DNA of 64,000 nucleotides from Variovorax sp. S12S4 (GCF_023195515.1 NZ_JALPKR020000002.1:4751001-4815000); one strand, 5' to 3'; counted from the stretch's first letter, positions 47,092-56,638 are shown. Notes: generated from the sequence alone by a model not told the origin. Program-made: numbers and translations.

Positions 47092-48149
47092 ATGTCCATT
47101 CCATTCAACCTGCCTCGCCGATCGTTCCTCGAAACCGCGGCCGTCGGTGTCGCAGTCTCCCCTTTCCTCACCGGCCTCCCTGCCATGGCGCAGTCTGCCG
47201 GTGCGCCTGCCCTCCCCGGGCCGCGAGCGCGCGGCGCACGTCGCCACAGAAGCGCCTCGAACCGCTCAGGCGCATCGACGCCGGCGTGCTGAGCGTGGCG
47301 TATTTCGAAGCAGGCCCCGCCAGCGGCGACCCCGTGATCCTGCTGCATGGCTGGCCCTACGACATTCACACCTACGTCGACGTGGCTCCGATGCTGGCCG
47401 CGAGCGGCTACCGTGTGATCGTTCCGTATCTTCGCGGCTATGGCGCGACCCGCTTCCTTTCGGCCGATGCGGTGCGCAACGGGCAGCAGGCGGCCATTGC
47501 CGTCGACATGATCGCGCTGATGGACGCGCTGAAGATCGAGCGGGCAACTGTGGCGGGGTGCGACTGGGGTGCGCGCACCGCCTGCATCATGGCCGCGCTG
47601 TGGCCGGCGCGCGTGAACGCGCTGGTGTCGGTCAGCGGCTACCTCATCGGCAGCCAGGAGGCCGGCAAGATGCCGCTGCCGCCGCAGGCCGAGCTGCAAT
47701 GGTGGTACCAGTACTACTTCGCCACCGAACGCGGCCGCGCGGGTTACGACCAGAACCGGAACGAATTTGCCAAACTGATCTGGCAGCTTGCCTCGCCTAA
47801 GTGGGATTTCGACGCCGCCACTTTCGAGCGCAGCGCCCAGGCCTTCGACAACCCGGACCACGTGAGCATCGTGGTGCACAACTACCGCTGGCGGCTCGGG
47901 CTTGCGGAAGGTGAATCGAAGTATTCGGATCTGGAAGCACGCCTGGCAAAAGCCCCCGTCATCGGCGTGCCGACCATCACGCTCGAAGGCGACGCGAACG
48001 GCGCACCCCACCCCGAACCTGCCGCCTACGCAAAAAAATTCGCGGGTCCTTACGCGCATCGGCTTGTCAAAGGCGGCATCGGGCACAACTTGCCCCAGGA
48101 AGCGCCCGAGGCTTTTGGGGCTGCCGTGGTCGATGCGGTGCGCCTATGA
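47092..48149 (+). CDS. Tat-exported alpha/beta hydrolase, one frameshift
   Basis: About 352 residues when corrected. A Tat signal PRRSFLETAAVGVAVS (about 8-35) leads into a haloalkane-dehalogenase/epoxide-hydrolase-like core: ILLHGWPYDIHTY, nucleophile Asp in GCDWGART, and His in GGIGHNLPQEAP. The frame breaks near the C4G3 run at 47215-47221: the signal part reads APALPGPRAR, the correct frame continues RAASARRTSPQKRLEPLRRI into the core, which needs one more C. First gene under box 4. Substrate unknown. Confidence 0.85.
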
Positions 48150-48734
48150 GCTCGCCTGCAGACACCGCATCGCGGCAGGCACACGCCCCAGGCCCCGTGG
48201 GAACCAGGCGCATCGTTACCGGGCTTTCACCGACGGGAAGAGCCGTCGTCGTCTCGGATGGCTTCTCGCCATGGAGCGAAGAAGCGCTGCACGTACCGGG
48301 CTTGCGCACCGAGCTACTCTGGCAGACGGCGAATCCGCCATGTCTGCCACCGGCGGTTGACGGCGACCCGGTGAACGGCGCAACCACATTGCTGCCGAAG
48401 CCTGGCCGAACGAGCATCCAGGTTGTCACCTTTCCGCCCGATGCCTCGCTCGAGGCGGCGGGGGACGGAGGCCGAGCTCGGGTCCGATCTGGCGAAGGTA
48501 TTTCCTGGGCTGGCCGAGCTCTTCGAGCGTGAGAACCCCGGCATGCACGTCACGGACACCGTCGACTATTGCGTGCTGCTCGAAGGGGAGCTTCTGATGG
48601 AACTCGACGACGGAGTGAGCACAGTGGTTCGCCAACACGACGTCGTGGTCCAGAACGGAACGCGGCATGGCTGGCGCAACCGCAGCAGCCAACCCGCAAC
48701 CATGCTCTTCGTGATGTTCGGGGCGGCCCGCTAG
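48146..48734 (+). CDS. Cupin-domain protein, one frameshift
   Basis: About 195 residues when corrected. ATG at 48146 overlaps the previous stop. The N-terminal half (TRRIVTGLSPTGRAVVVSDG) and the C-terminal cupin (VTDTVDYCVLLEGELLMELDD, then VVVQNGTRHGWRNRSSQPATMLFVMFG) belong to one protein of the type annotated as cupin in aromatic clusters; they are split at the G run 48460-48464, which has one base too many or two too few. The conserved His of NGTRHGWRN is a metal ligand candidate. Confidence 0.8.
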
Positions 48735-48783
48735 CTGCTCGCGCAGCCGACAAGGCACAGGCACAACCCCGTCGGAGAACGCA

Positions 48784-49212
48784 GTGAATCCAAGCCACCA
48801 GCCCGGGCAAGACGCCTTCAGATCGGTGTTGCCGGAAGAAATCGATTGGAGGCCGTTTGCGGCGTTTCCGCCATCGGTCCGCCTCGCCGTCGTCGTTGGT
48901 GAGCCGGCCAGACCGGGTCCGTATCTCATCAGGGTAAAGGTACCCTCGGGCGTCAGGCTCATGCCGCACTCGCACCCTGAAGACAGGCTCTACACCGTCA
49001 TCTCCGGTGTCTTCTACATCGGCCTCGGAGAACGCTTCGATGCCGAGAAGCTGATGGCCTATCCGCCCGGCGCCGTGGTCGTTCTGCCCGGCAACACACC
49101 GCACTTTCATTGGGCGAAGTCTGGGGAGTACGTCACCCAGGTCACTGCCATGGGCCCCTTGGGCCTGCTCTACCTGGATGCGCACGACGATCCGCGCGAA
49201 ACCGGCACGTAG
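48784..49212 (+). CDS. Cupin-domain protein
   Basis: 142 residues, GTG start at 48784. Cupin motif 1 is LMPHSHPEDRLYTVISGVFYIG and motif 2 PPGAVVVLPGNTPHFHW, giving His ligands for a metal. Third gene in the box-4 operon, 49 bases after the preceding cupin. Convergent with the VOC gene by ten bases. Confidence 0.88.
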   Translation: MNPSHQPGQDAFRSVLPEEIDWRPFAAFPPSVRLAVVVGEPARPGPYLIRVKVPSGVRLMPHSHPEDRLYTVISGVFYIGLGERFDAEKLMAYPPGAVVVLPGNTPHFHWAKSGEYVTQVTAMGPLGLLYLDAHDDPRETGT

Positions 49213-49222
49213 CCGGCTCGGT

Positions 49223-49909
49223 TCATGCCGGCAGCGGCGTGCCGGCCTGCTCCCGCACCACGTACTCGGCAAACCACGTCGGCCAATCTTCGTCTTGCGG
49301 GTTCAGCCGCTTGCCCGATTCGGCGTGCGCAGCCCGGGCGCGGCGCAACGCACCGGCGAGCTCGATCGACGAACTGAAGGTCGTGTCGCCCTCGTTGCCA
49401 TGACCGGGCAGGCGCGTGGTGACCTCCTGCAGCAGCCACCCGTTGCCGTCCGGATCGGCGAAGGACGCAAACGAGCCGTAGGAGCGACGCTCCGGCGCCG
49501 GACCGTCGACACGCCCTTTCGTACCGGCATGGTGGAAGACGCCGCCCGCATCGTGGAACAACGCACTCACCACGGCGCCGCGCGCAAGCAGTTCGGCGCG
49601 CGCCGTCTCGATGTCCGATACGACCAGGTAGAGGCTCTGGGCCGCGCCCGGTTCGGCCGTCGTGATTCCCTGGCCGAAGATGATCGAGGCCGGCGACCCC
49701 GGCGGAGTGAACTGGATGACGCGGAAGTCTTCGCCCCGGACAAAGTCCATGTCGAGCTTCCATCCGAGACCTGCGTAGAAATTCTTCGCGCGATCGACGT
49801 CCGAAACCGGAAGCACGATGAACTCGAACTTCATGTCCACCGTACGCGCTTGCGGGTGGGGCTGCGATTGCGCGGCGACTGCTTCGCCGTGTGCCTGGGT
49901 ATCGCTCAT
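49223..49909 (-). CDS. VOC family protein with C-terminal helical domain, copy 2
   Basis: 228 residues from the ATG at 49909. The VOC part (about 35-165) is very close to copy 1 (FIVLPVSDVDRAKNFYAGLGW; FHDAGGVFHHAG; FADPDGNGWLLQEVTTRLPG). The last 55 residues form the helical domain that copy 1 has as a separate gene. Alone under box 5. Probably detoxifies or binds a small electrophile; inference. Confidence 0.9.
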   Translation of the reverse strand: MSDTQAHGEAVAAQSQPHPQARTVDMKFEFIVLPVSDVDRAKNFYAGLGWKLDMDFVRGEDFRVIQFTPPGSPASIIFGQGITTAEPGAAQSLYLVVSDIETARAELLARGAVVSALFHDAGGVFHHAGTKGRVDGPAPERRSYGSFASFADPDGNGWLLQEVTTRLPGHGNEGDTTFSSSIELAGALRRARAAHAESGKRLNPQDEDWPTWFAEYVVREQAGTPLPA

Positions 49910-49939
49910 GTCGGGCTCCTGTGGGGTTGTGGAGAACGC

Positions 49940-49982
49940 ATCAAACCAAGTGCATGAGGCGGCGTCGATTGCACATAGGTAT
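49940..49982 (-). promoter_or_regulatory. 43-bp regulon box 5 (VOC copy 2)
   Basis: Minus strand: GATACC-TAT-GT-GCAAT-CG ... ACTTGGTTTGAT, 43 bases, ending 30 bases before the ATG at 49909. Confidence 0.7.
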
Positions 49983-50022
49983 CGCCGGGCACATCGGGCC
50001 GCCGCGTGCAGCGAGGTCGCCG

Positions 50023-50065
50023 ACACCATCGTCCAATCGACCGGGTGTGCATGGTCTGGTGTGAT
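50023..50065 (+). promoter_or_regulatory. 43-bp regulon box 6 (LuxR-type regulator)
   Basis: GACACC-ATC-GT-CCAAT-CG ... GTCTGGTGTGAT, 43 bases, ending 58 bases before the ATG at 50124. Back to back with box 5, 40 bases apart. Confidence 0.8.
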
Positions 50066-50123
50066 GTCGATCCACGCACGCGGCCGGCGCTTTGCGCCAG
50101 ATTTCCACTCACCGGAGAATTCG

Positions 50124-50816
50124 ATGAACCACAGCCCAACTCGTCAATTGAACGTCCTGGTCAGGCACCCCGATCCCATCGTTCGCGCCGGCCTGATCGC
50201 GGCACTGCACCAGCATGCGGGCCCGGGCATTTCAGTGCACGACGTCGATGGCCAGTCGCCGATCGGGCCGCCGATCGACGTGGTGATTGCGGACTACGAC
50301 AATGCCATTCATCTTGCCGACCCGGACTCGCGCAAGGCGGACCGCCGGCTTGCCGGCGCACGCATCCTGGCACTGACCGCCAATGACCGCGAGGGCGATA
50401 TCCGGCGCGCCATTCAGGCGGGGGTGCACGGCTACCTGCTGCTCGGCGGCACGCTGGACGAACTGATCGAAGGCATCAGGAAAGTGGGCAGCGGCGCAAG
50501 GTGCCTGTGCCCGATCGTGGCCGAGCGCATTGCCGAGAGCCTGGCCGGCGAAACGCTTACGCTGCGCGAGAACGAGGTGCTGCGGCTGGTCGCGGCCGGC
50601 CAACCGAACAAGGCGATTGCCAGGCAGCTTGCCATCGAACTGGGAACAGTGAAGTCGCACGTGCGCGCAATCATGACCAAGCTCGGGGCGATTTCCCGCA
50701 CGCAGGCGGCCAGCATTGCGGTGTCGCGCGGGCTGGTGGCAGAAGCCCGGCCGGTTCAGCCGGTCTTCATGCCGCAGCGGCTGCACGCCGCCCAGGCGAG
50801 CGCGCAGTTTGCCTGA
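50124..50816 (+). CDS. LuxR-family regulator with degenerate receiver
   Basis: 230 residues. The N-terminal domain follows the receiver fold, with IADYDNAIHL placing an Asp at the acceptor site, but the acidic pair is lost (VLVRHPDPIVRAG) and the conserved Lys is Leu (HGYLLLGG). Phosphorylation is therefore unlikely. The LuxR HTH is intact: TLRENEVLRLVAAGQPNKAIARQL and GTVKSHVRAIMTKL. Its own promoter has box 6, so it is probably a downstream member of the regulon cascade. Confidence 0.9.
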   Translation: MNHSPTRQLNVLVRHPDPIVRAGLIAALHQHAGPGISVHDVDGQSPIGPPIDVVIADYDNAIHLADPDSRKADRRLAGARILALTANDREGDIRRAIQAGVHGYLLLGGTLDELIEGIRKVGSGARCLCPIVAERIAESLAGETLTLRENEVLRLVAAGQPNKAIARQLAIELGTVKSHVRAIMTKLGAISRTQAASIAVSRGLVAEARPVQPVFMPQRLHAAQASAQFA

Positions 50817-50840
50817 GCGCCGCGCACCTTGCTGCGCCGG

Positions 50841-51350
50841 CTACGTTGCGCCGGCGCGCACCGGAAGCTTCCAGTCGGGTCTCACGAAGTGGCAGGTGTA
50901 CCCATTGGGAATGCGCTCCAGGTAGTCCTGGTGCTCCGGCTCCGCTTCCCAGAAAGGCCCCGCCGCCGCAACCTCGGTAACCACCTTGCCGGGCCAGATG
51001 CCCGATGCATTCACATCGGCAATCGTGTCTTCGGCGATGCGCTTTTGCTCTTCGCTGGTGAAGAAAATGGCCGACCGGTAGCTGAGGCCCATGTCGTTGC
51101 CCTGGCGGTTGAGCGTGGTCGGGTCGTGAATCTGGAAGAAGAACTCGAGCAGCTTGCGATAGCTGATCTTCTCTGGATCGAAAACGATCTCGATGGCCTC
51201 CGCATGCGTGCCGTGGTTGCGGTAGGTGGCATTGGGAACGTCGCCGCCCGTGTAGCCCACGCGCGTTGAAACAACGCCTTCGTATCGGCGAATCAGGTCT
51301 TGCATGCCCCAGAAGCAGCCACCTGCGAGGATTGCGCGTTCGTTGTTCAC
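50841..51350 (-). CDS. msrA: Peptide methionine sulfoxide reductase MsrA
   Basis: Reduces Met-S-sulfoxide in proteins. 169 residues, GTG start at 51350 overlapping the msrB stop (GTGA). Active-site GGCFWG at residues 9-14, and [16 protein letters not shown] and [11 protein letters not shown] as in the family. No signal peptide, so cytoplasmic. Follows msrB in one operon. It ends ten bases from a GC hairpin (50834-50856) shared with the convergent regulator gene. Confidence 0.96.
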   Translation of the reverse strand: MNNERAILAGGCFWGMQDLIRRYEGVVSTRVGYTGGDVPNATYRNHGTHAEAIEIVFDPEKISYRKLLEFFFQIHDPTTLNRQGNDMGLSYRSAIFFTSEEQKRIAEDTIADVNASGIWPGKVVTEVAAAGPFWEAEPEHQDYLERIPNGYTCHFVRPDWKLPVRAGAT

Positions 51351-51796
51351 TTGATGTCCTCCACCTGGTTCAGGTAGTCGCCATAGCCCTCTGCGGCCAT
51401 GTCGTCGCGATGAATGAAGCGCAGCGATGCCGAGTTGATGCAATAGCGCAGCCCGCCGCGGTCCCTGGGGCCGTCCGGAAAAACATGGCCCAGGTGGCTG
51501 TCGCCGTGCGCCGAGCGAACCTCGATGCGCACCATTCCGTGCGTGGTGTCGCGCAGCTCGTTGATGTGCGCGGGCTCGATGGGCTTTGTGAAGCTGGGCC
51601 ATCCGCAGCCGGAGTCGTACTTGTCGGACGATGCGAACAGGGGTTCGCCCGAAACGATGTCGACGTAGATTCCGGGCTCCTTGTTCTCCAGGTACTCGCC
51701 GGTTCCGGGTCGTTCGGTTGCACTTTGCTGCGTCACGCGGAATTGTTCCGGTGACAGCGCGGCGACGGCTTCAGGCGTCTTGCGGTAGTCGGGCAT
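51347..51796 (-). CDS. msrB: Peptide methionine sulfoxide reductase MsrB
   Basis: Reduces Met-R-sulfoxide. 149 residues. SGCGWPSF and [10 protein letters not shown] are family motifs and the catalytic Cys is in [12 protein letters not shown]. The paired CxxC zinc motifs of many MsrB proteins are absent. Translationally coupled to msrA. No 43-bp box upstream, so it is not visibly part of that regulon although it fits its theme. Confidence 0.95.
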   Translation of the reverse strand: MPDYRKTPEAVAALSPEQFRVTQQSATERPGTGEYLENKEPGIYVDIVSGEPLFASSDKYDSGCGWPSFTKPIEPAHINELRDTTHGMVRIEVRSAHGDSHLGHVFPDGPRDRGGLRYCINSASLRFIHRDDMAAEGYGDYLNQVEDIK

Positions 51797-52015
51797 TCGG
51801 GTTCTCCAATGAAGGCCACCAAAGGTGGGCGGGAGTCAATGATCTTGGGATCTTCGCGCGAATGACAAGCCCTGCAAGCCCGTGTGTCCTTCGGCGGAGC
51901 CGGTCATGTGACTTCTTTGGGATTCGCGGCGCCGCTGCCAAAAATAGACTGGTCTTCGGTGCCCGCTCCCGGCGCCGCGCACAGCTTCATTCCCAAACTC
52001 ATTGAGGTATATCGC

Positions 52016-52693
52016 ATGAGCAAGATTCTGATGGTCCTTACTTCGCACAACACGCTCGGCAACACCGGCCGTCCGACCGGCTTCTGGCTCGAGGAATTCA
52101 CTGCGCCCTACTACGTGTTTCTGGACGCGGGCGAGCAGATTACCGTGGCCTCGCCGAAAGGCGGGCAACCGCCCATCGATCCCAAGAGCGACGAACCCGG
52201 CAACCAAACCGACTCAATGACGCGCTTCAAGGGCGACAAGGCCGCGCAGGCCGTGCTGGCCAGCACTGTCAAGCTTTCGGACATGAAGGCGTCCGACTTC
52301 GACACCGTCTTCTACTCGGGCGGCCACGGCCCGATGTGGGACTTGGCCGAAGACCCGGTTTCGATTGCGCTGATCGAATCGTTCTACAACGCCGGCAAGC
52401 CGGTTGCCGCGGTGTGCCATGCGCCGGGCGTGCTGCGCCACGTGAAATACCAGGGCCAGCCGCTGGTCAAGGGCAAGCGGGTGACCGGCTTCACCAACAC
52501 CGAGGAAGAGGAAGTGCAGCTGACCAAGGTGGTGCCGTTCCTCGTCGAGGACGAACTCAAGCGGCTCGGCGGCCGCTACGAGAAGCTGGGCAACTGGGCG
52601 CCCTTTGCCATTACCGATGGCCTGCTGGTCACCGGCCAGAACCCCGCTTCGTCGACCACTGCTGCGCAGGCGCTGCGCAAGCTGCTGGCGTAA
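52016..52693 (+). CDS. DJ-1/PfpI family protein (Hsp31-like)
   Basis: 225 residues. Class I glutamine-amidotransferase-like fold of the Hsp31/YajL group: FYSGGHGPMWDL near residue 102 and the nucleophile elbow AVCHAPGVL near 140, with Glu in GFWLEEF. Such proteins act as glyoxalase III, deglycase-like or chaperone under carbonyl stress. It is divergent from msrB; the 219 bases between hold no 43-bp box. Confidence 0.92.
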   Translation: MSKILMVLTSHNTLGNTGRPTGFWLEEFTAPYYVFLDAGEQITVASPKGGQPPIDPKSDEPGNQTDSMTRFKGDKAAQAVLASTVKLSDMKASDFDTVFYSGGHGPMWDLAEDPVSIALIESFYNAGKPVAAVCHAPGVLRHVKYQGQPLVKGKRVTGFTNTEEEEVQLTKVVPFLVEDELKRLGGRYEKLGNWAPFAITDGLLVTGQNPASSTTAAQALRKLLA

Positions 52694-52750
52694 GCCAAGG
52701 GCCGCCGGGCAATCTGGTTTTCCAGAGCACCGGCGGTTGCGCGTCTTTCT

Positions 52751-54153
52751 TCAATCCCGCCGGAGCTTTGCCGCCAGCTCCCCCAGGCTCTCGCCAAGCA
52801 CGCGGTTGAAGGCCGGGAAAGGACGAATGACATCGGCGAGCACGTCCAGCGGAATGCCCTGCTTGATGGCCAGCACAAGCTCTCCCAGCCCTTCGCCGGC
52901 GCGCGGGCTGACCCATGTCGCGCCGATCAGCACTCCCCGCGCGCGATCGCCGACCAGCTTCAGCGCGCCCCCATGAAAGTCGTGGATGTAGCCTCGTGCG
53001 GTCTCGGCCGGGTCGGCCCGGGCCACGATCACGTCGATTCCCTGGGCACGCGCCGCGGCCTCTGAAAGCCCGACCGAAGCCACCTCCGGATCGGTGAAGG
53101 TCACGCGCGGAACGGCCGTGTGATCCGCCCGCGCATCGATGCCCCGCAGCCGGCGCGCCACGATCTGGCCGTGGTAGTAGGCCAGGTGGGTGAAGCCGCC
53201 CAGCCCCGTCACGTCGCCGGCGCCGTAGACGCCGGGCTGCGCCTCGAGCGTGGCCGGGTGCACCTTCAACCAGCCCCGCTGCGTTTGCGCGAGCCCTGCC
53301 CCGCGCCAGCCTGAGGTGTTGGGCCGGCGGCCCGCGGCCACCAGCAGCCGGTCGGCGCAGACCAGGGTTCCCGACTTCAGGTGCACGACCACGGCCGAGT
53401 CCGGCGGCGAAGGTTGCCCAGGCAACCCGTGCGCCCTGCGCTCGACGGCGACACAGGGGTCGCCGACCATCAGCCGGATGCCGTCCGCCTCCAGGTGCCG
53501 CCTGAGCGCCTGCCCGGCCTCCGGCTCTTCAGCGCCGAGAAACCGGGGGCCGCCTCGATCAGCGTCACGCTGCAGCCAAGCCGGGCATAGGCCTGCCCCA
53601 GCTCGATGCCAATGGGGCCCGCACCGAGCACGACCATCGAAGCCGGAAGGTCGGTAAGGATTGCCGCCTGCCTGCTGGTCCAATACTCGACCGTATCCAG
53701 CCCGGGAATGAGCGGCACCGCCGCGGTACTGCCATTGGCGATGACCACCGCGCGGCGCGCAACCAATTGCTCGTCTCCGATGCTCACGGTTCGCGGGTCC
53801 GCGAGGCGGCCCTCTCCGCGGATCAGCGTGGCGCCGGTGGCCTCGAGCGCGGCAGCGGGCCGGCTGTCGTCGAGGTTGCGCGCCATCCAGAGCACGCGAT
53901 CGCGAATCTTGGGCACGTCCGTAAGCCAATCGACGCGGGACGCCGCAAGACGGCGCGCGCGGTCGGCCTCGCTCAAGGTTTCTCCCGAGCGCAGGAGCGT
54001 CTTGGAAGGCACGCATCCCCAGTAAGGGCACTCGCCGCCGACCAGCTCGCGCTCGACCACCGCGAGCGTCAGGCCGCTGCCTTGAAGGCCTGCGGCAATC
54101 GCCTCGCCGGCAACACCGCCACCGAGACACACAACGTCGAACTCCTGAGCCAT
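52751..54153 (-). CDS. Pyridine nucleotide-disulfide oxidoreductase (dihydrolipoamide/mercuric reductase-like), one frameshift
   Basis: About 468 residues when corrected; ATG 54153 follows GGAGG. FAD site CLGGGVAGEAIAAGL; redox disulfide GGECPYWGCVPSK; NAD site VVLGAGPIGIELGQ; second FAD motif GVYGAGDVTG; C-terminal interface domain with VTFTDPEVASVGLSE. The usual C-terminal His-x4-Glu pair of lipoamide dehydrogenases is not obvious (FPAFNRVLGESLGEL), so the substrate is uncertain. The frame breaks at 53530/53531: GFSAL then EEPEAGQALRRHLE, one G missing. Under box 7. Confidence 0.87.
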
Positions 54154-54265
54154 TCTCGATACCTCCATCGGCCGCCCGCGGGCGGTGCCTGTGATTCCGC
54201 TCCGGCTCACAGTGAGCGGAGTGCGTTCGCGCACTGCGAAGCGTGTCGATGCCATGCGCCAGGCC

Positions 54266-54308
54266 ATCACATCAGAAGGGCCGCATCGGGTCGATTGAAC
54301 GATGGTGT
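54266..54308 (-). promoter_or_regulatory. 43-bp regulon box 7 (disulfide oxidoreductase)
   Basis: Minus strand: GACACC-ATC-GT-TCAAT-CG ... TTCTGATGTGAT, 43 bases, ending 112 bases before the ATG at 54153. Confidence 0.78.
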
Positions 54309-54332
54309 CGCCCTGTCACACGCGCGGCGCCA

Positions 54333-54375
54333 ATACCATCGTCTAATGGCGACGGACACCTCGCCGTGGTGTGAT
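54333..54375 (+). promoter_or_regulatory. 43-bp regulon box 8 (FixJ-type regulator)
   Basis: AATACC-ATC-GT-CTAAT-GG ... CCGTGGTGTGAT, 43 bases, ending 114 bases before the ATG at 54490. Back to back with box 7, 24 bases apart. It suggests the canonical FixJ-type regulator controls its own gene. Confidence 0.75.
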
Positions 54376-54489
54376 TCCCGCCCGCTGCGTTCACAAATCG
54401 CTGCGAACCGCCACGGGCTTGCCGGAAGTTGGAGAATCCCTCCCGGCTGCCCGCGCATGCGCGTGGAACACACGGGCGACGGAGGAAAG

Positions 54490-55209
54490 ATGACATCCTT
54501 GAGTGTTTCGATGAATCAGAAGGCATTGCCAGTAGCGCCGAGGCCGGCACCCGTCGTCTTTGTCGTCGACGACGACATCTCGGTGCGCGAATCGCTCGAG
54601 GCATTGATCCGCTTCGCCGGATGGCAGACCATCACCTTCGAGAGCGCGCATCAGTTTCTCGCGCACCCGCGCGAGGCGGCTCCAAGTTGCCTGGTGCTGG
54701 ACGTGAGCCTTCCGGACCTGAACGGCCTCGACCTGCAAAAGCGCATGGCCCTGGAGCATGCCCAACTGCCGATCATCTTCATTACCGGCTACGGCGACGT
54801 GCCGATGACCGTGCAAGCCATGAAGGCCGGTGCCGTGGAGTTCCTGACCAAGCCGTTGAGCGATGAAGCGCTGCTCGGCGCCATCCGGAGCGCGCTCGAA
54901 CGCAGCGAAGCGGCGCTCGACCAGGAAGCCAAGCTGAGCGAGCTGCGCAGCCGGTACGTCTCGCTCAGCCGCCGCGAGATGGAGGTCATGACGCTGGTCG
55001 TGAGCGGCTTGCTCAACAAGCAGGTGGGCGACGAACTGGGCATCAGCGAGATCACGGTCAAGGCGCATCGGGGCAGTGTCATGCGCAAGATGGGAGCCGA
55101 ATCGCTGCCGGACCTCGTGCACATGGCCGCCAGGCTCGGGGTTGCACCACCGCGCGATGGCAGCCCGTCGCGCCGCGGCCGGCATCGAACGGGCGTGCCG
55201 CTGGCTTGA
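54490..55209 (+). CDS. FixJ-type response regulator, canonical
   Basis: 239 residues; GGAGGAAAG precedes the ATG. All receiver residues are in place: FVVDDDISVRES, phospho-acceptor CLVLDVSLPDLNG, Thr in FITGYGD, Lys in LTKPLSD. LuxR HTH: SLSRREMEVMTLVVSGLLNK and ISEITVKAHRGSVMRKM. Its recognition helix equals that of the degenerate regulator at 30372. The FixL-like kinases at 28322 and 21633 are the likely partners since no kinase is adjacent. Box 8 lies on its promoter. It is my first candidate for the protein that reads the boxes. Confidence 0.94.
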   Translation: MTSLSVSMNQKALPVAPRPAPVVFVVDDDISVRESLEALIRFAGWQTITFESAHQFLAHPREAAPSCLVLDVSLPDLNGLDLQKRMALEHAQLPIIFITGYGDVPMTVQAMKAGAVEFLTKPLSDEALLGAIRSALERSEAALDQEAKLSELRSRYVSLSRREMEVMTLVVSGLLNKQVGDELGISEITVKAHRGSVMRKMGAESLPDLVHMAARLGVAPPRDGSPSRRGRHRTGVPLA

Positions 55210-55227
55210 AGCGGTGCTCCCTGCCCG

Positions 55228-55854
55228 CTAAAGCGCGGAGATGGCCGCAACAATCTGCTCGGTTGTCACGATGGCACTTGCGTAGTTGGGCATGTTGACC
55301 TCCAGCGCGGCGTGCATCTGCTCTTCCGTGTAGCTGGCGGTTGCGTCCCTCACAACCGTCACCTCGTAACCGATTTCTGCCGCATAGCGCACCGTGGCCT
55401 CCACGCAGGTGTGTGCAACCATGCCGACGACGATGAGCTGGTGAATGCCGTGCTTGTTCAGCTGCAGTTCCAGGTCGGTATTGGCAAAGCCGCTCGAGCA
55501 CCAATGCTCCTGGGCGACGATCTCCCCTGGCAGCGGCGTGAATTCCTTGCGGATCTCGCCGCCCCAGGTTCCGAACTCGAAGCTTCTGCGCCGCCATGCC
55601 GCACGCTGGATGGGCGCGATGTATTTCCAGGTTTCGAAGTCGCCCGGCCGATACCGGTGGTGCATTGCATAGAAGACCTTGAGCCCAGACTTCCGTGCTG
55701 CTTCGAGCACCTGCAGCATATTGGGAATGCAACGGTTTGCCTCGGCAACGCCCTTCACGCGGTCCCATATCTTCCCGCCCTCGGAGATGAAGTCGTTGTA
55801 CGGGTCGATCAGCAGAAGGCCGGTCAGCGCCTTGTCATAAGTAATGGTGTCCAT
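55228..55854 (-). CDS. Isochorismatase-family cysteine hydrolase
   Basis: 208 residues. The nucleophile Cys in VGMVAHTCVEATVRYAAEIGY and the Asp in LLLIDPYNDF are clear. The catalytic Lys that usually precedes the SAF..T.L motif is not seen (AQEHWCSSGFANTDLELQL has Glu or His there), so the mechanism may differ. The family includes N-carbamoylsarcosine amidase, nicotinamidase and hydrazide hydrolases. It lies 16 bases downstream of the SRPBCC-like gene and is co-transcribed with it. Confidence 0.88.
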   Translation of the reverse strand: MDTITYDKALTGLLLIDPYNDFISEGGKIWDRVKGVAEANRCIPNMLQVLEAARKSGLKVFYAMHHRYRPGDFETWKYIAPIQRAAWRRRSFEFGTWGGEIRKEFTPLPGEIVAQEHWCSSGFANTDLELQLNKHGIHQLIVVGMVAHTCVEATVRYAAEIGYEVTVVRDATASYTEEQMHAALEVNMPNYASAIVTTEQIVAAISAL

Positions 55855-55870
55855 GGTCTTGCGCGCTCGC

Positions 55871-56404
55871 TCAGGTGGCCATGCGGCTCAGGGCGTGGCG
55901 CTCGATGCTCTTGGCAAAGCAAGGCGTCTCCTGCCGGTTGTGGGCTTCCGAGATGGGCCGGCGGTTGGCTTGGAACACGTCGCGCGGAATGCCCTGCTGC
56001 GCAATCATCTCCAGCAGCTCGGGCGTGAACGAACTGTGGACCGTGTTCGTGAACTCGCAGCTGTGGGCGTCGATCTTCTTGACGCTCAGGTCCCAGATCA
56101 CGCCGACCTTGGTCCGGCCCGTGGGCGAAAAGATGTCCGACTTGGACACGAGCCGCAGGTGGTCGGGCTTGCCGATCTCTTCGACGTAGTGCTGCACCAT
56201 CACGCTGCCGCCCAGTATTTCGACGTTGATCGACATGCGGCGCCCGTCGGGCGTCGTGGTGGTGCCGCAGGCGTTGTGTGCCGGCGAGGCCTGCTGGTAT
56301 TCGAACTCGGGCAGCGTGAAGCACCAGTCGGTGATATCCACCTTCTCGATCGGCGCATTGATGATGGCCGAGAAGCTCGACTTGACCAGGGTGTTGTCGT
56401 CCAT
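55871..56404 (-). CDS. SRPBCC/START-like protein of unknown function
   Basis: 177 residues. The pattern SSFSAIINAPIEKVDITDWCF at the start and alternating strands up to IWDLSVKKIDAHSCEFTNTV suggest a START-like hydrophobic-ligand-binding fold. The C-terminus PCFAKSIERHALSRMA is helical. The call is by pattern, not by a sure family match. A stem-loop at 56428-56452 lies in its leader. First gene of a two-gene operon with the isochorismatase-like hydrolase. Confidence 0.6.
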   Translation of the reverse strand: MDDNTLVKSSFSAIINAPIEKVDITDWCFTLPEFEYQQASPAHNACGTTTTPDGRRMSINVEILGGSVMVQHYVEEIGKPDHLRLVSKSDIFSPTGRTKVGVIWDLSVKKIDAHSCEFTNTVHSSFTPELLEMIAQQGIPRDVFQANRRPISEAHNRQETPCFAKSIERHALSRMAT

Positions 56405-56427
56405 GTAACTACTCCTTCAGGGTTGAT

Positions 56428-56452
56428 TCGCCTCGCGGACAGTGCGAGGCGA
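56428..56452. promoter_or_regulatory. Inverted repeat in the leader of the SRPBCC-like gene
   Basis: TCGCCTCG and CGAGGCGA form a perfect 8-bp stem with a 9-base loop, 24 bases upstream of the ATG at 56404. It could be an operator or an RNA hairpin. No 43-bp box is seen in the 234-base divergent region 56405-56638. Confidence 0.4.
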
Positions 56453-56638
56453 TTCATCGAAGCGTAGGCAGCCGCAGCGTGCGCGGCATCACGCTGCCGC
56501 CGTACCCGCGGCTCGGTCCGAAGACCGATGTCCGCCGCAAGTGCTCCGCCATCGGACCTATGCACCCATCGGGCGAAAGCAAGTTGGCGTGAAACCCGCG
56601 CTTGTCAAAACTTGGCTCTCGTCAAGGAGAACCAAGAC

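Noticed and set aside
50834..50856. GCGCCGGC/GCCGGCGC hairpin between the LuxR-type regulator and msrA as terminator
   Set aside because: A good stem but no T run on either strand, and it overlaps the msrA end; a rho-independent terminator cannot be claimed.
52751..54130. Separate 459-residue protein starting at 54130
   Set aside because: Its first 200 residues are an Arg-rich out-of-frame reading of the oxidoreductase; the true protein changes frame at 53530.
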